Source of the DNA: JAUVXJ01 sp034430275
Lineage (GTDB): Bacteria > Chloroflexota > Anaerolineae > UBA7937 > B3-Chlor
NCBI GenBank assembly: GCA_034430275.1
Contig: DAOUEW010000426.1
Coordinates: 1 to 30,472, forward strand
DNA length: 30,472 bases
Reading direction: 5' to 3'
Shown: positions 21,346 through 29,347 of the stretch, in pieces
Numbering within the stretch: the first letter of the stretch is position 1
Layout: every line of letters begins with the position of its first letter
The notes under the pieces: generated by a model
What the model was told of the DNA's origin: nothing
Database searches by the model: none
What the model saw: the letters and a program-made list of their open reading frames with translations, nothing else
Made by a program: the position numbers and the translations under genes

Positions 21346-22682
21346 CAGACACTCCTCCCCACGAGCGAATCGGCTTCCTGTTTGGACAGCGGCGAGAGCT
21401 GCATCTCTGGAGACTCGCTTCTCCCCAGCAGACTGCCGACCTCGACTCTGAGCTCCTCCAGCAGGTTGGACGCCGGGCGACCATCTAGACCCGGAAAGCT
21501 GAAGTGTGCCTCTGCGTTCGTGCGCACTAGCTCGTTTCCCAGAGGGTACTCCAGCTCGATCAACTCCTTGATCTTGGTCACCCCGGCCGCGTCGACCTGT
21601 CCGATCCCGACGCGCAGCCTGACCCAAGAGAGCTTGTGAGCCTCGGGCCAGCTCCCCGAGAGGAGCGCCTGGGCGGTGCTCGACTTGTGGAGTGCGGCGA
21701 GAGTCCGGCAGTGATCCCAGAGGCTCACAGGGGTACCGTTTGCCTGGGCTCCCAGCACAATCTTGCTGCACGCCCACCGGCTGATGACCCGCACTCCCAG
21801 CCACTTCAGTGCCTCTCTCTCCTCGTCGTCCAGGGTCGCTGCGGGTCCGTAGTCGCCCAGGAGAAAGGTGGCAGCCTCGTGCCCCGCGTCGAGCCGGCTT
21901 TTCCAGAACCAAGAGCCTAGATCTCCGGGGCCGTCCTTTCTGATGTTGTTGATCTCCAGGAACTGATTGGCCAGCACCTCGCACCACAGGCGTCGAACAT
22001 CGGCCAGCCGGTACGGGTCACATCTCGACCACAGCGGGCCGGCAGCGTGTTCACCTCCATGGATCGCTTGGAGGAGCCTTGCCTCTGGCGCCCGTATCTC
22101 CACAGGGTGCCACGTCCGGCCCCCCATCTCCAGCAAGTCGGCCACGCAGGGCAACCGGTCCAGTTGCTCGTAGAACCCATCCACCCCGACGAAGGGTGGC
22201 TCCATGGCACCGATGGCCTCCTCCTGCTCCACCTGCCACACGAAGTCCAGCCACGTTTCCCGCGCCATCCCGGCAACTCGCTCGAAGCCGACCTCGCGAT
22301 CCGCCCGTAGCTCGGCCTTGGCGCTGTCCAGGATCGCCTCCAGGGACTCCATACGGCAGTCCGGACTGGCAAGATCGCCTAACCGACGCTTTGCGATCTC
22401 GCTGGAGATAGCGTCGGCCACAACCCTCTCCTCGGGAACGAGGCTGGCTGTCCTCAGCACGTGGACAACGGCCGACCACGGACCTGGATTGGATCCGAGG
22501 CAGGCGTCCTTGCCCCTCGTCAGGCGCCGAAGCACCAGGTGGCTGTGAAAGGGGTCCTCCCCCGCGACGAACTCCGCACTCACCTTCCCCAGGTCGTGCA
22601 CCAGGACGCCTATCTCGCTGAGCAGGATCGCGTTTCGTACGTCTGGTTTGCCGAGGAAGCTCAGCGATTCATGCTGCTTCAT
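21342..22682 (-). CDS. Csx11/Cas10-like HD-domain protein, reduced and without other cas genes
   Basis: The 446-residue product has an N-terminal HD signature (EIGVLVHDLGKVSAEF, with His29-Asp30) followed by DPFHSHLVLRRLTR, then SLWDHCRTLAALHKSSTAQALL (320-341), a strand KLSWVRLRVGI and ELIELEYPLGNEL (373-385). This order matches what I know of Csx11-type Cas10-like large subunits of type III CRISPR systems, but those are usually over 900 residues. The C-terminal half, including any second palm domain, is missing: the frame stops at efp. No GGDD motif, RAMP gene, cas1, cas2 or repeat array is visible. The start ATG has AGGA only one base before it. It may be a remnant or a reduced protein with a new role; assignment is from motif recognition only. 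Confidence 0.6.
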   Translation of the reverse strand: MKQHESLSFLGKPDVRNAILLSEIGVLVHDLGKVSAEFVAGEDPFHSHLVLRRLTRGKDACLGSNPGPWSAVVHVLRTASLVPEERVVADAISSEIAKRRLGDLASPDCRMESLEAILDSAKAELRADREVGFERVAGMARETWLDFVWQVEQEEAIGAMEPPFVGVDGFYEQLDRLPCVADLLEMGGRTWHPVEIRAPEARLLQAIHGGEHAAGPLWSRCDPYRLADVRRLWCEVLANQFLEINNIRKDGPGDLGSWFWKSRLDAGHEAATFLLGDYGPAATLDDEEREALKWLGVRVISRWACSKIVLGAQANGTPVSLWDHCRTLAALHKSSTAQALLSGSWPEAHKLSWVRLRVGIGQVDAAGVTKIKELIELEYPLGNELVRTNAEAHFSFPGLDGRPASNLLEELRVEVGSLLGRSESPEMQLSPLSKQEADSLVGRSVC

Positions 22683-22722
22683 TCCTGTATGCCCGCACTC
22701 CGCGAGAACTGCCAGTGCACTC

Positions 22723-23646
22723 TCAGAAGCGCACCTCGCCCTCGAGGACCGGCACCACGTTGCCTGCCACCCGCACCCTAGTGATCTCGTCTCCGGAGGT
22801 GTCCACTAGGACATGCACGGTGCTGGGTCTCCTCATTTCCGCGCCCTGCTCGCTCACAAAGTGGTTGGTGCCCTCCTCGACCGGCACAGCTCGGTGGAAG
22901 ACCAGGTATGCTCCGAGGGTACCATTGGCGGACCCGGTGGCCGGGTCCTCCGGCACCCCGACCATCGGGGCGAACATGCGGACGTGCGCCGTGGCCCCCG
23001 GGTCCACTGTCTCCAGCGTGAATACCAGCACCGTCTCCGTCGCGAGGGCCTCGCACACCCGGGACAGGGCAGCGACGTTCAGCTTGCTCGCATCCAGCGC
23101 CTGCACCTCGGCTAGAGAGCGGACGGGCACCATCAGTGAGGGTATCCCGGTGGACACCACTTGGACCGGCAGGTGTGTCTCGGTGATCGCCTCCTCAGGG
23201 AGGCCGAGGCCCGAGGCCAGCTCGGTCACGTCTTGCAGTACCTCGAGAAACGTGGGTTGGTCGCTCGTCATTACCACCCGTTCGATTCTTCCTCCGGCAA
23301 CCTCGAGTTCAGCAGGCAACACGCCTACACCCAACTCGAAGCGAACCAACGTCACCGGCTCCTTCAGTTCCACGCGGCCGAGATGCGCCAATACCCAGTG
23401 CGTGCCCACCACAGGGTGCCCCGCGAAGGGCATCTCCACGTTGGGCGCGAAGATGCGGACCTTGAAATCGGCACTGGGGTCGTCAGCGGGCAGTACGAAT
23501 GTCGTCTCCGATAGATTCATCTCCCGAGCGAGTTGCTGCATCTCGCCCGATGTCAAGCTTTCCGCCTCCGGGAAGACTGCGAGGGGGTTGCCCCCGAAGA
23601 CCTCGTTGGTGAATACGTCCACTTGCACAAACCGATACTCCTTCAC
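22723..23646 (-). CDS. PhzF-family isomerase/epimerase-like protein
   Basis: The 307-residue protein has the two-lobed PhzF/diaminopimelate epimerase-like fold. Landmarks are VDVFTNEVFGGNPLAVF (10-25), the catalytic Glu in NLSETTFV (Glu47), the strand FAPNVEMPFAGHPVVGTHWVL, and the second-lobe PEDPATGSANG. In PhzF itself the Glu drives an isomerisation in phenazine synthesis; most family members have unknown substrates, and no phenazine genes are near. The start is GTG at 23646 with GAGGAG five bases upstream. The Csx11-like gene begins 40 bases after the stop, so they may share a transcript, though a functional link is not evident. Confidence 0.9.
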   Translation of the reverse strand: MKEYRFVQVDVFTNEVFGGNPLAVFPEAESLTSGEMQQLAREMNLSETTFVLPADDPSADFKVRIFAPNVEMPFAGHPVVGTHWVLAHLGRVELKEPVTLVRFELGVGVLPAELEVAGGRIERVVMTSDQPTFLEVLQDVTELASGLGLPEEAITETHLPVQVVSTGIPSLMVPVRSLAEVQALDASKLNVAALSRVCEALATETVLVFTLETVDPGATAHVRMFAPMVGVPEDPATGSANGTLGAYLVFHRAVPVEEGTNHFVSEQGAEMRRPSTVHVLVDTSGDEITRVRVAGNVVPVLEGEVRF

Positions 23647-23688
23647 CTCGTCTCCTCCTCACGTATTCCGCAACAAGCATAATGTCAT

Positions 23689-23703
23689 GAGACACACTGT
23701 CTC
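23689..23703. promoter_or_regulatory. GAGACA-CAC-TGTCTC palindrome upstream of the PhzF-like gene
   Basis: A perfect 6-bp inverted repeat with a three-base spacer lies about 43 bases before the GTG start, next to a possible TATGCT -10 element on the minus strand. It may be an operator. No strong -35 box accompanies it. Confidence 0.3.
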
Positions 23704-23797
23704 GCCACGCTCTGCGCCGGACCACCAACGTGGATGCAGCTCCGCCACAGGGTTCACCACATCCAGGCTATGATGCTGACTCGCAGGGGCAAAGAAT

Positions 23798-23823
23798 AGA
23801 GCGGGGCGTTCTCACCCCGCTCT
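23798..23823 (-). terminator. Intrinsic terminator of the chelatase-type gene
   Basis: AGAGCGGGG (23798-23806) pairs with CCCCGCTCT (23815-23823) over an eight-base loop, about 95 bases after the chelatase stop. On the minus strand the stem is followed by ATTCTTTG, a short U-rich tail. It separates the chelatase gene from the PhzF gene. Confidence 0.7.
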
Positions 23824-23917
23824 CCACCACTACCCTAGACCCGTCATCGACAGGCACGCCGATGGTAGGTTCTGGACCAGTCGAGCCTGTTCAGGCTCCG
23901 CTGTCCACCGGCCCGCT

Positions 23918-25990
23918 TCAGCATGGGAGCTCGCTTCGCACCGTCTTGTACAGCTCTTCGGCCCCCAACTCCTCCAAGGTGTAACATTCGCCCCCCAGGT
24001 GGAAGGCCAGTTCCTGCGCCAAGCCGCGGTCAAAGGACTTGTGTTCGGTGTTGATGACCACCGATCGGACGTCGCTGTGGTGGAGCAACTCCGCCAGCTT
24101 GCAGCTTTCCTCGTGGGGCGTCATGTCGGTCATGGAGACATTCCCCGCCCCGTCCGTGAGGAGAATCATCAGCGGCATCACCTGCGGGTTCCTGTTGATC
24201 TCTCGCATGAAGACCTGGTAACCCAGATGCAGTCCGCTCGATAGAGGGGTCTTGCCTCCCACAGTGATGTCTCCCAGCATCCTCTCTGCCAGCTTGACGC
24301 TGGACGTGGGGGGCAACAGCAACTCTGCCCCATTCTGCCGGAAGACGATGAGACCCACCCTGTCCCGGCGCTGGTAGGCATCCTGAAGCAGAGACAGTAT
24401 AGCTCCCTTGGTGGCTATCATCCGTTCGGCCGCCGCCATGGACCAACTGGCGTCCACCACGAAGAGCACGAGGTTCGCTGCACGGGTGACCCGAACCTTC
24501 CGGCGCAAGTCCTCCCTGTCTATGGCTAGGGCAAGTCCGGAACCCTGGCGGTGGATTTGCTGTGGGGCGGCCTGGCGGACTGTCGCATCGAAAGCGATGT
24601 CTTCAATGCGCCCGTCCATGGGCCTGCTGAACACGTAGCGGCCGCGCTTCCGGTTGGTGCGGGTGAGGCTACGGCGACCCGAGGTGCGCCTGGACAGACG
24701 ATCCAGCGGAGTGCTCAAGCGGGGCACCCTCAGGGGGCCGCCCACGGGGATCGATACGCCCCGGCGCGTCGACGAAGCAGCACCGTCTTCGCCCTCATGC
24801 TGGCTCTTGGGCGCGGACTTCAGCGGTGGGGCATCCTCCGCCTCCCCTTCATCGCCGGTCAGGTCTTTTTTTTTACTCGCAGAGGGGATCTCCTGGAGCA
24901 TGGACGCATCCTGATCGGCAGCCCCCGCTTCCACACCGCGAAGCTGTTCCCTGAGCTGCTCCATGCGAGCCTCGCTGCGTTGCAGAGGCTGCTTCTTGAG
25001 GCGGTGCGGCAAGGCCAGTTCGGCCGCCAGCAGGATGTCCCGCTGGGTGATCCTGTTCCTGCCCTCGAAGGCAGCGTGCGCCAGGCTGGCCTTGAGGATC
25101 ACTATGTCCCCTCGATGGCCATCCACCCCCAGATCCGCCGTGAGTTGAGCGATGTCCGAGAGATCGTCTTCCGTGTACGATACCTCATGGAGAAGGTCTC
25201 GGGCTCGGGTGATTTGACGCGCCAACCGTCGCTCTTCGTCCCGCCAAACGTCGTAGAAAGCAACCGGATCTTTCTCGTACTGGATACGCCGGACCAGGAT
25301 CTCCTTGCGCGCTCCTGGCTCCGCGATGCTGCTGATCATCACGCAGAGCCCGAAGCGGTCCAGAAGCTGAGGGCGCAGCTCTCCTTCCTCGGGGTTCATG
25401 GTGCCCACGAGGATAAACTGCGCGGGATGGCTGAAGGAGATGCCCTCCCGCTCCACGACGTTCACGCCCATCGCTGCGGAGTCCAAGAGGACATCCACCA
25501 CGTGGTCATCCAGCAGATTCACCTCATCTACGTACAGCATACCGCGATTGGCGGAAGCCAGCACGCCCGCCTCGAACCGTTTCTCGCCCGATCTGATGGC
25601 CATCTCGATGTCGAGCGTGCCCACCACCCGGTCCTCTGTTGCGCTCACGGGCAGGTCAATGATTCTGATGGCGCGGCTCGCCACGGGCAGCTTCTCTCGC
25701 TGCTTGTACCGTTCAGCGCACGAATCGCACATCGCTTCGGGTCGGTACGGATCGCAGCCAAACGGGCAATCAGCCACCACCTCGATGTCCGGCAACAAGG
25801 CAGCCAGCGCCCGCGCGGCCGTGGATTTCGCCGTGCCTCTCTCGCCCCGGATGAGCACCCCTCCGATCAAAGGGTTGATGGCGTTGAGGATCAAGCCGCG
25901 TTTCATTGGCCCCTGGCCTACAATGGCCGTGAATGGGAATATCGGTATCACGAGTTCTTGGCCCCCTTCTAGCCTGGGCTCTCCTCTCAT
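23918..25990 (-). CDS. AAA+/VWA fusion of the magnesium/cobalt chelatase subunit type
   Basis: The 690-residue protein joins a ChlI-like AAA+ ATPase to a ChlD-like VWA domain, as in putative cobaltochelatases. Walker A is GERGTAKST (49-57), Walker B MLYVDEVNLL (151-160), with a Cys insert CPFGC...CDSC (Cys75, 79, 88, 91) typical of this group. A charged linker (about 350-445) leads to the VWA domain with an intact MIDAS DASWS (513-517) and LLTDGAGNVSMTD. Such proteins drive a large metal-inserting subunit (CobN/BchH type) that is not in the window, so the metal and tetrapyrrole are unknown. The ATG at 25990 has no ribosome site; GTG at 25951 with AAGGGGG ten bases upstream is a fair alternative. 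It is monocistronic. Confidence 0.9.
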   Translation of the reverse strand: MRGEPRLEGGQELVIPIFPFTAIVGQGPMKRGLILNAINPLIGGVLIRGERGTAKSTAARALAALLPDIEVVADCPFGCDPYRPEAMCDSCAERYKQREKLPVASRAIRIIDLPVSATEDRVVGTLDIEMAIRSGEKRFEAGVLASANRGMLYVDEVNLLDDHVVDVLLDSAAMGVNVVEREGISFSHPAQFILVGTMNPEEGELRPQLLDRFGLCVMISSIAEPGARKEILVRRIQYEKDPVAFYDVWRDEERRLARQITRARDLLHEVSYTEDDLSDIAQLTADLGVDGHRGDIVILKASLAHAAFEGRNRITQRDILLAAELALPHRLKKQPLQRSEARMEQLREQLRGVEAGAADQDASMLQEIPSASKKKDLTGDEGEAEDAPPLKSAPKSQHEGEDGAASSTRRGVSIPVGGPLRVPRLSTPLDRLSRRTSGRRSLTRTNRKRGRYVFSRPMDGRIEDIAFDATVRQAAPQQIHRQGSGLALAIDREDLRRKVRVTRAANLVLFVVDASWSMAAAERMIATKGAILSLLQDAYQRRDRVGLIVFRQNGAELLLPPTSSVKLAERMLGDITVGGKTPLSSGLHLGYQVFMREINRNPQVMPLMILLTDGAGNVSMTDMTPHEESCKLAELLHHSDVRSVVINTEHKSFDRGLAQELAFHLGGECYTLEELGAEELYKTVRSELPC

Positions 25991-26053
25991 ACAAGAGAAT
26001 GCGAGGGGATGATTCCGCAGCGTCCAGCGGAAGCAACCCCCTCCACCCTTCCT

Positions 26054-26082
26054 AGTATACCAACTCGCGCGGCCCTTGTCAA
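26054..26082 (-). promoter_or_regulatory. Strong promoter of the chelatase-type gene
   Basis: On the minus strand TTGACA (26077-26082) and TATACT (26054-26059) are 17 bases apart. The leader of about 57-96 bases can form a TTCCGC/GCGGAA hairpin (26013-26032). The 25991-26321 intergenic region otherwise holds only the opposed promoter of the flavin oxidoreductase. Confidence 0.8.
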
Positions 26083-26236
26083 AGCCTCAGCGCAGGACGC
26101 AGATTTGTGGCTGGCCGTACGCTCCTCAACGCGGCAGCCCGCCACGCCGTCAACCGACGATGGGCCAAGTGCCCGCCTCACTCTGGCGACAGGCTCATCT
26201 CGGTGTCCTTCCTCCACAATTCCCTCCGACGGGTCT

Positions 26237-26265
26237 TGTCCGCTCCAGCAGATTGTGATATACTG
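26237..26265 (+). promoter_or_regulatory. Promoter of the flavin oxidoreductase gene
   Basis: TTGTCC (26237-26242) and TATACT (26260-26265) are 17 bases apart, about 55 bases before the chosen ATG. It is back-to-back with the chelatase promoter, 155 bases away. Confidence 0.6.
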
Positions 26266-26321
26266 GCGCACGCCTCTGACCACGACTTCTTTCCACAGCC
26301 AGTGCTATGGAGGAGACCACC

Positions 26322-27407
26322 ATGTCCATGCTGTTTGAGCCAGGCACCATCGGCAGTCTGGAGTTGCCCAACCGGCTGGTCCGCTCAGCCACCGCGGAGT
26401 ACATGAGCGATCTCGATGGGAGACCGGAGCAACCCCTCTCCGACCTCTACAGCGACCTGGCGCGCGGAGGCGTGGGCCTGATCATCACTGGCCACTGCTT
26501 CGTTCACGAGGGAGGTCGCTGCCACCTGCACATGATGGGGGTTCACAGAGACGACTTGATACCAGACCTGGAAACGCTCACCGGCGCTGTCCATGGCGAG
26601 AGCGGTCTGGTGGTGATGCAGATCAACCACGGTGGAAGGCAATGCGCCGCGGACGCCATCCCCGGGTCGCCTGTGGCACCGTCACCAGTGCCCGTCGCGA
26701 AGGGCCAGGAACGCCCCGTGGAACTCAGCGAGGAAGGGATCCACGAGATCATCACCGCCTTCGGTGACGCGGCGGGGCGGGCGAAGGCGGCGGGCTTCGA
26801 CGGAGTGCAGATCCACGCCGCACACGGTTATCTGATCAACCAGTTCAACTCCCCGGCTGCCAACTGGCGTGGAGATCGCTGGGGCAGCACAGCCGCGCGC
26901 AGGATGCGCTTCCTCGAGGAGGTAGCAGCGTCCATCCGTGACCGAGTGGGCCATGAATACGCCGTGCTGATCAAGCTAGGCATGGAAGACTTCGCTCGTG
27001 ATGGACTCACGCTGAAAGACGGTGCGGAGATCGTTCGCCACCTGGCGGACTGGGGGATCGATGCCCTGGAGGTCAGCGGGGGTATCGGAAGGACGAGCGT
27101 GCGCAAGGATGTCCTCCGGCCTGAGGATGAAGCCTACTTCCTGGACGCTGCCCGGCAGGCCAGAGAGGCCACCGACTTACCCATCATTCTGGTGGGGGGA
27201 ATGCGCAGCAAACAGATCATGGAGGACATCTTGGAAGAGGGAGCCGCCGACTTCATCTCCATGTCGCGCCCACTCATCCGCGAGCCGGACCTGCCCAAAC
27301 GATTCCGCGAGGGACAGCAGAGATCTACCTGTATCTCCTGCAATCTCTGCTGGCCGCCGCCCGGTGAGTCCGGGATCGCCTGCCGCGATCCGGACCGGGA
27401 GGAGTAG
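26322..27407 (+). CDS. Old Yellow Enzyme-family NADH:flavin oxidoreductase with C-terminal Cys cluster
   Basis: The 361-residue protein is a single FMN-binding TIM barrel of the OYE family, which reduces activated C=C bonds. Landmarks are LPNRLVRSATAE, QINHGGRQ, GFDGVQIHAAHGYLINQF, SPAANWRGDRWG and a phosphate-binding ILVGGMRS. Near the C-terminus four Cys are arranged C-x2-C-x2-C-x10-C (337, 340, 343, 354), like the 4Fe-4S site of 2,4-dienoyl-CoA reductases, but the FAD/NAD half of those enzymes is absent, so electrons must come from elsewhere. The start at 26322 is chosen because GGAGGAG lies six bases upstream; the frame could begin at 26307 but would then contain that ribosome site. Confidence 0.92.
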   Translation: MSMLFEPGTIGSLELPNRLVRSATAEYMSDLDGRPEQPLSDLYSDLARGGVGLIITGHCFVHEGGRCHLHMMGVHRDDLIPDLETLTGAVHGESGLVVMQINHGGRQCAADAIPGSPVAPSPVPVAKGQERPVELSEEGIHEIITAFGDAAGRAKAAGFDGVQIHAAHGYLINQFNSPAANWRGDRWGSTAARRMRFLEEVAASIRDRVGHEYAVLIKLGMEDFARDGLTLKDGAEIVRHLADWGIDALEVSGGIGRTSVRKDVLRPEDEAYFLDAARQAREATDLPIILVGGMRSKQIMEDILEEGAADFISMSRPLIREPDLPKRFREGQQRSTCISCNLCWPPPGESGIACRDPDREE

Positions 27408-27420
27408 CCATCGACTACTC
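27402..27420. terminator. Short inverted repeat across two convergent stop codons
   Basis: GAGTAG (27402-27407) and CTACTC (27415-27420) form a six-bp stem around a seven-base loop and contain both stop codons of the convergent genes. It has no T tract and may be chance or a weak two-way terminator. Confidence 0.2.
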
Positions 27421-28350
27421 GCTCACACGCCGGAAGACGATGCGCCACGCACGGTGCGGGGACTCCCCCGGGCAGTCATCGCCGAACGTCAAGGCCTCGG
27501 CCACGTGGCTGCTGCCGGCCACGACCTCGACAGAGTAGCTCCCAGAAGCGGTTACCAGGAAGTCGGCGAACCCAGAGTCCACCTCCGGCTTCAGACCGGT
27601 GAAGAAAGAGTCCTCCACGTCTGGTCCAGTGACCAGGATCTCCACGCCTCCCACACCCCGCTCGTTCTCGTCCTGAACGTAGACCAGAATGTAGTCTCCG
27701 TCCCTCTCGCTGCTGCACCCGAGGTCGCTGCGCTCCACCAACTGGTAGTCGAAGTCGCCCGCGGGCAGTGGTGTGGGGGTATCCTCAGGGGTGGCCGTGG
27801 CCGAAGGCGTCGCTGTAAGAGGAGGTGTGGTGGCCGTCGCCGTTGGCTCGGCCGGGGGCTCGGTGGGCGTAGGTGAGGCTTCGGGAGGAGCTTCCGTAGG
27901 TGTGACCGTGGGCGGAGTCTCTACCTGTTCCGTGGGCGTAGGCTCCAGCGTAGCGGTTGGCTCGGGCGTCGCGGTGGGCTGTTCGATGTACGGCAACAAC
28001 GACACGTCGGTCACACCCAGATCGTAAGCCAGCAGTGCCAGGCTGCGCGTCTCCTCTGCGTACCCGGCCTCCCCGTATCGTTGGAAGAGACCCAACACGC
28101 TCTGCTTCGCGTCCTCCAGGCCCAGCTCCCCCAGCCGTAGTGAGGCCATGCCCAGGTCACCATCCTGGGCGTAGGCCGCGGCAATCATGACCACGTAGTC
28201 GTCCTTGTGCTCGCTCCGCAGATCGACGGGGTCGGTGTCGTAGTACTCCACCGGCCATAACTGCCAGGTGATCAACAGGCCGAGGCCAAGACCGATGGCG
28301 ATACCCACTACGACGAACACCAGATGTCCAGGTTTCAGACCGGCCAGCAT
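27415..28350 (-). CDS. Membrane-anchored surface protein with helical domain, Thr/Pro linker and beta domain (paralogue 1)
   Basis: The 311-residue protein starts with one membrane helix (about 10-31, GIAIGLGLGLLITW), then a WPVEYYDTDPVDLR motif and about 85 residues of helical, TPR-like sequence (YVVMIAAAYAQDGDL). A Thr/Pro/Glu-rich linker (about 122-198) precedes a beta-rich C-terminal domain (YILVYVQDENERGVGGVEI) of the Ig/carboxypeptidase-regulatory type. The C-terminus should be outside the cell. I know no function for the family; similar layouts occur in Chloroflexota. The ribosome site AGGA is ten bases before the ATG. It is the last of three tandem paralogues, 12 bases after paralogue 2, and its stop is seven bases from the convergent flavin oxidoreductase. 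Confidence 0.8.
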   Translation of the reverse strand: MLAGLKPGHLVFVVVGIAIGLGLGLLITWQLWPVEYYDTDPVDLRSEHKDDYVVMIAAAYAQDGDLGMASLRLGELGLEDAKQSVLGLFQRYGEAGYAEETRSLALLAYDLGVTDVSLLPYIEQPTATPEPTATLEPTPTEQVETPPTVTPTEAPPEASPTPTEPPAEPTATATTPPLTATPSATATPEDTPTPLPAGDFDYQLVERSDLGCSSERDGDYILVYVQDENERGVGGVEILVTGPDVEDSFFTGLKPEVDSGFADFLVTASGSYSVEVVAGSSHVAEALTFGDDCPGESPHRAWRIVFRRVSE

Positions 28351-28362
28351 GGTTTCTGTTTC

Positions 28363-29340
28363 CTAAGGCTGATAAGCGCGCTGGAAAGTGAGAAAGAAAC
28401 AGGTGTGATGGGTGCGGTAGGGCTCCTGTCGCGTCCCCAGGCCCAGACCATAGATCTTGTCACTGGGGTCGTCGCCGCCGATGAAGACGTTGTACGATCC
28501 TAGCAGGTCACCCATCACGAAGTTGTAGGCGTATGCCTCCCCCAGCTTGTCTGCCATGGGGTACGTATCATAGTGAGGAGAGCCGCCGTACTCTATCACT
28601 ATCGTCTGGCCGAAAGATCGATTCCCGTTCTCGTCCAGAACCTCGACGTAGATGTGATGGTTGCCCGACTCCTCCAACCACTCCGTCCGCACCAACCGCC
28701 AGTACCACTGCCCCGCGCTAACCTGCGCCTCCTCGAGCTGGACCGTCGGCCAGAAGTAGTCGAGGCGCCGGTCCCATTCACGAGCTCGCGCGGCTGGCGG
28801 CGCAGTGGGGGTGGCAGTAGGCAGAGCAGAGGGCGCCTGGGTCCGCGTAGCCGTGGGCACCGGGGTATTGGTCTCCATCGGTGTCGGACTTGGCCTGGGC
28901 GTAGCGCTGGGTGTCACGGTATGGGTGGGCGTGGGGCTAGGGGCTGTGGCGATCTTGTACTCCTCCATGGCCGGATCCTCGGCCCCGAGCGCCTGGGCCA
29001 GATCGATCAGACGTCTCGTCGTCTCCACATCCTCCGCCCGGTCCATGTAACGGGCAGCCATCTCGGCCACGACCTCCGCAGTGTCCCCCTCCTCCAGCAC
29101 CATCACCCGCTCCCGGGCCCCATCCAGATCGCCGTTGGCAGCATAGGACTCACTCACGCTCACTATGTACTGTTCCCGGAGGTACTCCATCAGCGCGACG
29201 TTTCCGGCTACCTCTTTCTCTGCGGGGAATAGACGCCACGATAGTGACAGGACAACAATGACCGCTGCGGCCAACACCACGACGCTCAACAACCAAGGCT
29301 GCCATCCTCTGCGAGTCCGCGAAACCAGGCCATCTCCCAT
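28363..29340 (-). CDS. Membrane-anchored surface protein (paralogue 2, divergent)
   Basis: The 325-residue protein has the same plan as its neighbours: a short basic N-terminus, one membrane helix (about 15-36), an 85-residue helical domain (YIVSVSESYAANGDL...VVAEMAARYMDRAEDVETTRRL), a Thr/Pro linker (about 133-184) and a C-terminal domain. The conserved YYDTDPVDLR motif is lost here (EKEVAGNVALMEYL instead). The C-terminal domain (about 190-325, WYWRLVRTEWLEESGNHHIYVEVL) is unlike that of the other two and rich in aromatic residues, suggesting ligand binding, but no family is recognised. A GAGAG precedes the ATG. It lies seven bases after paralogue 3. Confidence 0.8.
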   Translation of the reverse strand: MGDGLVSRTRRGWQPWLLSVVVLAAAVIVVLSLSWRLFPAEKEVAGNVALMEYLREQYIVSVSESYAANGDLDGARERVMVLEEGDTAEVVAEMAARYMDRAEDVETTRRLIDLAQALGAEDPAMEEYKIATAPSPTPTHTVTPSATPRPSPTPMETNTPVPTATRTQAPSALPTATPTAPPAARAREWDRRLDYFWPTVQLEEAQVSAGQWYWRLVRTEWLEESGNHHIYVEVLDENGNRSFGQTIVIEYGGSPHYDTYPMADKLGEAYAYNFVMGDLLGSYNVFIGGDDPSDKIYGLGLGTRQEPYRTHHTCFFLTFQRAYQP

Positions 29341-29347
29341 GATTCTC

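Noticed and set aside
21000..23650. CRISPR array near the Csx11-like gene
   Set aside because: No regularly spaced direct repeats are seen in this region or elsewhere in the window.
24551..25972. Long 473-aa open frame on the plus strand across the chelatase gene
   Set aside because: It is the antisense shadow of the AAA+/VWA gene in GC-rich DNA; it has no recognised domain, no ribosome site and low-complexity composition.
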